Source: Thermoflexus hugenholtzii JAD2 | GTDB lineage: Bacteria; Chloroflexota; Dehalococcoidia; SHYB01 | DNA length: 10,639 nt | Reading direction: 5' to 3' | Assembly: GCA_945861815.1 (NCBI GenBank) | Contig: CAMAVV010000036.1 | Coordinates: forward strand, 1 to 10,639 | Shown here: positions 6,487 through 10,639 of the stretch, in pieces | Layout of the letters: each line of letters begins with the position of its first letter | Numbering within the stretch: the first letter of the stretch is position 1 | The notes under the pieces: generated by a model | The model's database searches: none | What the model was told of the DNA's origin: nothing | What the model saw: the letters and a program-made list of their open reading frames with translations, nothing else | Position numbers and translations under genes: made by a program

Positions 6487-7524
6487 ATGCCTGCGTACAA
6501 GGTAATCGATGCCGATGGGCATATCGACCCGGCGCCTGTCTGCGACTGGAACCGCTACGTCCGCGCTCCCTATGGGGCGGCGGCCGATAAGCTGGCCAAG
6601 GCAGCCTACGACCGTTCAGGCGACCTGACGACGACGCGGCGAGGCGGCTTCGACGCGAAGGCGCGCCTGGCGGACATGGATACCGAAGGGATCGATGTAA
6701 GCGTTCTCTTTGGCGGCTCCATGGGCCTCTCAACAGGTATGGCAGGCGATGATAAGACTTTTGGCCAAGCCTTGGCAGAAGGCTACAACAACTGGCTCCA
6801 CGACTTCTGTTCGGTGAGCCCCAACCGCCTCAAAGGCGCGGCGCTTATCGACCTGGACGACATCGATGCCGCCTGCCGCGAGGCTCGCCGCGCCGTTAGC
6901 GAGCTGGGCGCTGCGGGGATCGTGATGCGCCCCTTCCACAAGACGCTGACCGTGGATGACCCATATTTCTTCCCGCTCTATGAGGAGTGCGAGAAGCTTG
7001 ACGTGCCGCTATTGGTGCACGGCCCTGGCGAGTTTCGCAAGTACCTTCAAGAGCGCTACCACACGCACTTCCGCCGCCACTCTCTCGATTTCCCCGTCTC
7101 CATCATGATGGCGACTCAGGACATGATCTGCGGCGGCGTCTTCGAGAAGTTCAAGAAGCTGCGGGTTGCAATGCTGGAAGGCTCTGCCGGTTGGGTGCCC
7201 TGGTTCCTCGACAGGCTCGACGAGCACTTCGAGAAGCTGCCGCACCATGTGCCGCACATCAGCGAAGAACCGACGGAGCTGGCGCATAGATATATCAAGG
7301 AGGGACGCCTCTTCTGGTCCTGCGAACCTGATGAGAAGTACCTGCCTTTCATCCTGGAAGAGATGGGCGATAGCAGCATCATCTATGCCTCGGACTATCC
7401 GCATTGGGATGCGATCTACCCCAATTCAGTGAGAGCCATCTCGGAGCGGACGGAGCTTTCCCCAAAGGCGCGCAAGAAGATTTTGAATGAGAATGCCGTG
7501 AAACTATTCGGCGGGCACATCTAA
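6487..7524 (+). CDS. Amidohydrolase-family metal-dependent hydrolase (COG2159)
   Basis: This 345-residue protein is a TIM-barrel enzyme of the amidohydrolase-2 family, which includes ACMSD-type decarboxylases and other hydrolases. Visible family marks are the N-terminal DADGHID (8-14) with His12, LLVHG with His178, and GGVFEKFKKLRVAMLEGSAGW (216-236, first part GGVFEKFKKL). Near the C-terminus are ASDYPHWD with Asp303 and the closing ENAVKLFG. These metal ligands suggest a mononuclear Zn or Mn enzyme in the cytoplasm. The start at 6487 is supported by GGAGG five bases upstream and by homology beginning at the DADGHID region. The frame stays open back to 6301, but that stretch holds the htrA terminator and a promoter. 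The substrate is unknown. No neighbouring pathway gene helps, and it is probably transcribed alone or with the cytochrome gene 32 bases on. Confidence 0.9.
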   Translation: MPAYKVIDADGHIDPAPVCDWNRYVRAPYGAAADKLAKAAYDRSGDLTTTRRGGFDAKARLADMDTEGIDVSVLFGGSMGLSTGMAGDDKTFGQALAEGYNNWLHDFCSVSPNRLKGAALIDLDDIDAACREARRAVSELGAAGIVMRPFHKTLTVDDPYFFPLYEECEKLDVPLLVHGPGEFRKYLQERYHTHFRRHSLDFPVSIMMATQDMICGGVFEKFKKLRVAMLEGSAGWVPWFLDRLDEHFEKLPHHVPHISEEPTELAHRYIKEGRLFWSCEPDEKYLPFILEEMGDSSIIYASDYPHWDAIYPNSVRAISERTELSPKARKKILNENAVKLFGGHI

Positions 7525-7556
7525 AGGCCGCCTCCGCGCGTATCTCTATCACCATC

Positions 7557-8447
7557 ATGCCACTCGCCTTCGTCCCCTCGAATTTCTGGCAGCCGGACCG
7601 CGACCAGTGGAAATCGTGGATGACCTTTGCGGCGCTAGCCCTTGCTGTGGTCAACGTCGGTCTCATGCGCGTCATCTGGACCAAAGGCTTTGGCCTCCAG
7701 GAGGCGACCTACAAGCGCCTTTCGCTTGTCCACCGGGCTGTCGGCTATTCGGCATTTGGCATCATGATTTTCATCGCCGTCGTAACCTGCATCGGGATCA
7801 TCGGCTACGGCGATTATGACAAGCGCCCGACGTGGCATTCCTGGCTTGGCATATCGGTCCTCGCGATGATGGTCATCAAAGTGGTCGCCGTGCGCAAAGG
7901 ATTGCCTGAGTCACCCACATTTCGCAGACGCGCGATGTGGGTCGCTGCGCTGGGTGTGATTATCCTTGCCGTCATCGCGGCGACGTCCACTGACAAGGCG
8001 ACGGCCTTTGTCCTGCCACTTTTTCCCGCCGTGGCGCTCCTTGGCTTCTACGCATGGAAGCGCTTCGGATACCTGCCTGTCGTCGGCACGGGACTTCTCC
8101 TGACCATCGCATTGCTCTTCGCATCGAGTGGGGGATGGTGGTTCGCCGACCAGCTCAACCCAGGTGCTAAAGCCGATGTCTCCGGCGCGCTTGCCAGCAA
8201 GGGAGATGCAGAACTGGGCGCGACAGTCTATGCCAACAATTGCGCGTCATGCCACGGGAGAGACGGCAGAGGAGGCTTTGGCCCGACGCTCCGCGGCGGC
8301 ACGTTCACCTATCGCTTCACCGATGAACGCATCGCCCAGCAGGTGCGCCAAGGTGGAGGCAGCATGCCAGGGTTCGACGCTTCCAGGATGTCTGACCAAG
8401 ACCTGGCTGGCCTTATCGCCTTTATCCGCAACTGGTATGCCAACTAG
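7557..8447 (+). CDS. Six-helix membrane protein with C-terminal cytochrome c domain
   Basis: The first 192 of 296 residues hold about six membrane helices (21-41, 57-82, 96-113, 126-143, 148-166, 173-192). The rest is a class I cytochrome c domain with heme-binding CASCH (Cys229, Cys232, His233) and a probable axial Met270 in GSMPGF. Basic residues concentrate in the loops at 42-56, 113-125 and 167-172. By the positive-inside rule this puts the N-terminus and the cytochrome domain outside the cell. His59 and His94 sit at ends of helices two and three and could bind heme b, but this is uncertain. It may pass electrons between the quinone pool or an oxidase and a soluble carrier such as the adjacent cupredoxin. 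No Shine-Dalgarno site precedes the ATG; Met22 is a weaker alternative start. Confidence 0.85.
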   Translation: MPLAFVPSNFWQPDRDQWKSWMTFAALALAVVNVGLMRVIWTKGFGLQEATYKRLSLVHRAVGYSAFGIMIFIAVVTCIGIIGYGDYDKRPTWHSWLGISVLAMMVIKVVAVRKGLPESPTFRRRAMWVAALGVIILAVIAATSTDKATAFVLPLFPAVALLGFYAWKRFGYLPVVGTGLLLTIALLFASSGGWWFADQLNPGAKADVSGALASKGDAELGATVYANNCASCHGRDGRGGFGPTLRGGTFTYRFTDERIAQQVRQGGGSMPGFDASRMSDQDLAGLIAFIRNWYAN

Positions 8448-8513
8448 CCTAAGATTGGCGTAGATCACGCGTCCTAGGCATTGCAGTTTCTTACGTTCGC
8501 CAAACATCCAACT

Positions 8514-8536
8514 GACTCTGTCTCTCGTATAGAGTC
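8514..8536. repeat. Short inverted repeat upstream of the cupredoxin gene
   Basis: GACTCT (8514-8519) and AGAGTC (8531-8536) are exact inverted arms around an 11-base loop. The right arm overlaps a possible -10 box TATAGA (8528-8533), though no convincing -35 is seen at the right distance. It could be an operator or a weak hairpin. The rest of the 141-base gap after the cytochrome gene has an imperfect GCCTA/TAGGC inverted pair (about 8447-8480) but no clear terminator. Confidence 0.25.
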
Positions 8537-8588
8537 GTGTACGGGGTCAATCTCAGACCGGGTTTGCTTTGTTTCATAGGAGGTTCTC

Positions 8589-9230
8589 TTGCCCATGCCC
8601 TCTGCTCTCCGCTTCCGCATCTTTTTTGTTCTCTGTTCCTTCGCAGCTCTTGCCCTGGTTCTCGCCGCCTGCAGTGGCGACGAGGAGAAGCCAGCGCCGG
8701 CGGCAACATCAGCGCCCGCGCCTACGGCAACGCGCCTAACAGCGACTCAAGCGCCCGCTGCGACGCAGCTACCAGCAGCCACACAGCCTGTTGAAGCCAC
8801 GGCGACCGCAGCGCCTACGGCAACACGCCTGCCCGCGACTCAGACGTCTGCAGCTACTCAGCCACCAGTTGCCACTCCGACTGTAACTCGTCCCGCTCCG
8901 ACGACTGCGCCGCCAGCCGGCGGCCAGATGGTCGAGTCGGACATCCGTGGCTTCCGTCTCGCTAACGTCTCTGTCCCGGTAGGCGGCACGGTGAAATGGA
9001 CGAATCGAGACAGCGCTCCCCACACGGCGACGGCGAAGGGGGATGCGCCCGTTCGCTTCAACAGCGGAACGCTCAACCAGAATCAGAGCTTCAGCTTTAC
9101 CTTCGCAAGGGCTGGAGCATACGACATATTCTGTGAGTTCCATCCCAACATGGAGGCGACGGTCACCGTTGGCGGCGCAAGTCCCGCCAGCAGCACCAGC
9201 ACAAGCGTTCCTGGCTACGATTACAACTAA
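8589..9230 (+). CDS. Lipoprotein cupredoxin (plastocyanin-like, type 1 copper)
   Basis: This 213-residue exported blue-copper protein has a signal peptide ending in the lipobox LAAC, so Cys28 should be lipidated and the protein tethered outside the membrane. A disordered Ala/Pro/Thr-rich linker (about 33-112) leads to a cupredoxin domain (about 113-196). It carries all four type 1 copper ligands: His145 in PHTATA, and Cys182, His185 and Met188 in FCEFHPNM. A short Ser/Thr tail follows. AGGAGG (8578-8583) is five bases before the TTG at 8589 and eleven before an in-frame ATG at 8595; the spacing favours TTG. By family knowledge it shuttles single electrons. Its neighbour upstream is a membrane cytochrome c, a plausible redox partner. 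A strong terminator follows. Confidence 0.9.
   Translation: MPMPSALRFRIFFVLCSFAALALVLAACSGDEEKPAPAATSAPAPTATRLTATQAPAATQLPAATQPVEATATAAPTATRLPATQTSAATQPPVATPTVTRPAPTTAPPAGGQMVESDIRGFRLANVSVPVGGTVKWTNRDSAPHTATAKGDAPVRFNSGTLNQNQSFSFTFARAGAYDIFCEFHPNMEATVTVGGASPASSTSTSVPGYDYN
8718..8841 (+). repeat. Intragenic duplication in the lipoprotein linker
   Basis: The segments 8718-8748 and 8811-8841 are closely similar and begin with the same 14 bases (GCGCCTACGGCAAC). They are offset by 93 bases, exactly 31 codons, and both encode APTATRL.ATQ-type sequence. The frame-preserving offset suggests that the low-complexity linker has grown by duplication. Confidence 0.6.
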
Positions 9231-9253
9231 CCTGAGACGTGCAGCCTACGGGG

Positions 9254-9292
9254 AAAGAGAGGCTCCTCCGGTTTCGGAGGAGCCTCTCTTTT
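9254..9292. terminator. Strong intrinsic terminator between convergent genes
   Basis: A perfect 17-bp stem (9254-9270 with 9275-9291) closes a four-base GTTT loop. On the plus strand the hairpin ends in TTTT, giving a terminator 24 bases after the cupredoxin stop. On the minus strand it lies 14 bases after the crotonase stop, with a shorter T run inside the stem. It may therefore stop transcription from both sides. Confidence 0.85.
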
Positions 9293-9304
9293 GTGTCGAA
9301 GGAC

Positions 9305-10102
9305 TTACCGGCCTTTGAACTTTGGCGCGCGCTTTTCAAGGAAGGCCTGAGTGCTCTCCTTGAAGTCCTCGGTGCCAAAACAGAGCTTTTGGAAGTGCGT
9401 TTCTAGGTCGAGATGAGGGACAAGGTCTTGCACCAGACCGCGATAGACGGCCTTTTTGGTAAGCTCGGCGGCGATGGGCGGCATCGCGGCAATCTTCTTC
9501 GCCAAGGCCATCGTCACTGTCATCAGGTCCGCCTGGGGCACGACTCGATTGACGATGCCGAGGGACTCTGCCGTTTTCGCGTCCATCCATTCGCCTGTGA
9601 GCATCCACTCCAGCGCCTTGGCTGGGCCCAGGATGCGCGGCAGCGTCCAAGAGAGGCCGTTGTTGGGGACGATGGCGCGGTGGATAAAGAGGGAGGCGAA
9701 GCGGGCGTTTTCCGAGGCGATGCGGATATCGCAGGCCATGGCAAGGGAGAAGCCAGCGCCGCCCGCGACGCCGTTGATAGCGCCGATGACGGGCATGGGA
9801 AACTGACGAAAGGGCAGAACGAGCTGGGCTGATGGCGCGGTAAGCTCTTGCCTGTTCGGTTCCGGGTGTTTTCCCGGCTCGCTGCCGCCCTCCCAGCCTT
9901 TCACGTCAGCCCCTGAGCAGAAGCCCTTGCCTGCACCAGTGAGCACGAGCACACGCACGTCGTCCTGCTTTGCCAGGTCGTTCGCGGTTCGCTCGATGGC
10001 GTCATTCAGCGGCGGGATGAGGGCATTGAGGCGTTCAGGGCGATTCAGCGTCATGACGGCAATGCCGTCTGCTTTTTCGATGAGGACGAGTGGCTCAGAC
10101 AT
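9305..10102 (-). CDS. Enoyl-CoA hydratase/isomerase (crotonase) family protein
   Basis: This 265-residue crotonase-fold enzyme acts on acyl-CoA thioesters in the cytoplasm. The oxyanion-hole segments are visible: GKGFCSGADVKGW (59-70) and INGVAGGAGFSLAMACDIRIAS (first part at 109-120). The glutamate that follows GGG in classical hydratases (GGGCEL) is replaced, since the segment reads GGAGFSL. The second catalytic region reads HRAIVPNNGLSWTLPRILG (141-159), with Asn147/Asn148 where isomerases such as PaaG often have Asp. It is thus unlikely to be a canonical hydratase; isomerase, thioesterase or another crotonase reaction is possible. AAGGAG (10113-10108 on the minus strand) lies five bases before the ATG. 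It appears to be a single-gene transcript ending at the shared terminator. Confidence 0.92.
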   Translation of the reverse strand: MSEPLVLIEKADGIAVMTLNRPERLNALIPPLNDAIERTANDLAKQDDVRVLVLTGAGKGFCSGADVKGWEGGSEPGKHPEPNRQELTAPSAQLVLPFRQFPMPVIGAINGVAGGAGFSLAMACDIRIASENARFASLFIHRAIVPNNGLSWTLPRILGPAKALEWMLTGEWMDAKTAESLGIVNRVVPQADLMTVTMALAKKIAAMPPIAAELTKKAVYRGLVQDLVPHLDLETHFQKLCFGTEDFKESTQAFLEKRAPKFKGR

Positions 10103-10339
10103 AGAGGCTCCTTTGACAGGTGTGAGACAGGGCGTGGATATGATACACGTCCTTCAGGCCAGCGTTGGCAGGCCAGTCTCCGGAATGTTTCCGCAGCATC
10201 GACGCTAGGCCGGCCTGACGAGCGTTTGCACGGGACAGTGACCAAAAGCCAAGTCTAAGAAAAGCGCGAAGAAAAAAGGGGGATGAGTAGGTAGTTATGC
10301 TGTGATGTATGCTAGCTCTACTTCTCCGTCGGGGTGAAT
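10103..10339. other. Divergent intergenic region, crotonase to IMP cyclohydrolase-like gene
   Basis: These 237 bases hold no gene. On the minus strand a possible -10 TATCAT (10145-10140) could serve the crotonase gene, but the -35 is poor. On the plus strand TATGCT occurs at 10297-10302 and 10309-10314 as weak -10 candidates. AGGCCGGCCT (10207-10216) is a perfect 10-bp palindrome. AGCGTTGGCA (10161-10170) recurs with one change at 10221-10230, 60 bases on. I saw no tRNA or riboswitch-like fold. Confidence 0.3.
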
Positions 10340-10639
10340 ATGAGTTCTTCTAGCGCAGCGTCGGATGGAATAAAAAGACTCTCCTCTAACCCCTACCCTG
10401 GCCGTGGTATCGTCGTCGGCGTCAACAGCGTCGGCACGGCGGCCATCCAGGTCTACTGGATCATGGGGCGCAGCGAGAACTCGCGAAGCAGGGTGATGCG
10501 GCGCGAGGGGAACGCCATCAAAGTCGAGCCTCTCGGCGGCAAGTCCCTGGCCGGGGCGGAGTTGCTTATCTACTCGGCCATGTTGCAGGTTGGCAAGCGC
10601 CACGTGGTGAGCAACGGCGACCAGACGGACACCATCGTC
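10340..10639 (+). CDS. purO: IMP cyclohydrolase-like protein (PurO family), N-terminal part
   Basis: The first 100 codons are present and the gene continues beyond the window. The motifs NPYPGRGIVVG (17-27) and YWIMGRSENSRSRV (39-52) match the IMP cyclohydrolase family first described as archaeal PurO, which closes the purine ring of FAICAR to make IMP. Bacterial relatives carry the same YPGRG and MGRSENSRNR blocks. If the enzyme is active it would replace the cyclohydrolase half of PurH. No other purine gene is in view, so the pathway context cannot be checked. The ATG at 10340 is preceded by a GGGGTGA stretch; an in-frame GTG two codons upstream is an alternative. Motif recognition is from memory of the family. 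Confidence 0.75.
   Translation, partial: MSSSSAASDGIKRLSSNPYPGRGIVVGVNSVGTAAIQVYWIMGRSENSRSRVMRREGNAIKVEPLGGKSLAGAELLIYSAMLQVGKRHVVSNGDQTDTIV

Noticed and set aside
8447..8490. A possible terminator after the membrane cytochrome gene
   Set aside because: The GCCTA/TAGGC arms are short and imperfect around a long loop, and only scattered T bases follow.
10140..10240. A possible RNA gene or riboswitch in the divergent gap
   Set aside because: There are short repeats and one 10-bp palindrome but no cloverleaf or conserved aptamer core that I could recognise.
10295..10603. A 102-codon minus-strand frame opposite the IMP cyclohydrolase-like gene
   Set aside because: The plus-strand reading has clear family motifs. 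The minus frame shows none.

Overview
The window looks like a stretch of ordinary bacterial chromosome, moderately GC-rich and densely packed with genes. Both strands are used and no mobile element, CRISPR array, tRNA or rRNA is visible. The gene mix suggests Chloroflexota, perhaps a Dehalococcoidia/SAR202-like lineage. It includes a DrrAB-type exporter, a COG2159 amidohydrolase, a crotonase, a lipoprotein with a long Pro/Thr/Ala linker, a membrane-bound cytochrome c and an IMP cyclohydrolase-like protein. That taxonomic guess is inference from gene content and was not computed.

Layout. Bases 1-135 are the tail of a peptide/nickel-type ABC permease. A promoter at about 157-186 precedes a two-gene exporter operon, an ATPase (241-1257) and an ABC-2 permease (1260-2027). 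An SDR oxidoreductase (2106-2876) follows on the same strand and ends exactly where a convergent two-component operon ends. That operon is a response regulator (4205-4879) then a histidine kinase (2877-4205), both on the minus strand. Divergent from it is htrA (5062-6294), a membrane-anchored S1C protease with a PDZ domain. It is closed by a strong intrinsic terminator at 6369-6401. Next come an amidohydrolase with its own near-consensus promoter (6487-7524), a six-helix membrane protein fused to a cytochrome c domain (7557-8447), and a lipoprotein cupredoxin (8589-9230). A 17-bp terminator hairpin separates these from a minus-strand crotonase (9305-10102). The last 300 bases are the start of an IMP cyclohydrolase-like gene.

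How the genes may work together. The regulator/kinase/htrA cluster resembles known envelope-stress modules in which a two-component system sits beside an HtrA protease (MprAB-PepD, CssRS-HtrB). Its 182-bp shared control region holds the most interesting signal in the window. This is a perfect 14-bp palindrome lying across the -35/-10 spacer of the htrA promoter, plus separate repeats further upstream. The cytochrome c membrane protein and the cupredoxin are neighbours on the same strand and both would carry their redox centres outside the membrane, so they may exchange electrons. The other genes look like independent metabolic or transport units.

Translation signals differ between genes. htrA, the amidohydrolase, the cupredoxin and the crotonase have clear Shine-Dalgarno sites. 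The SDR and the response regulator have none and instead have a -10 box only about 8-11 bases before the start codon, which suggests leaderless or nearly leaderless mRNAs. I saw no convincing wholly new biological system.
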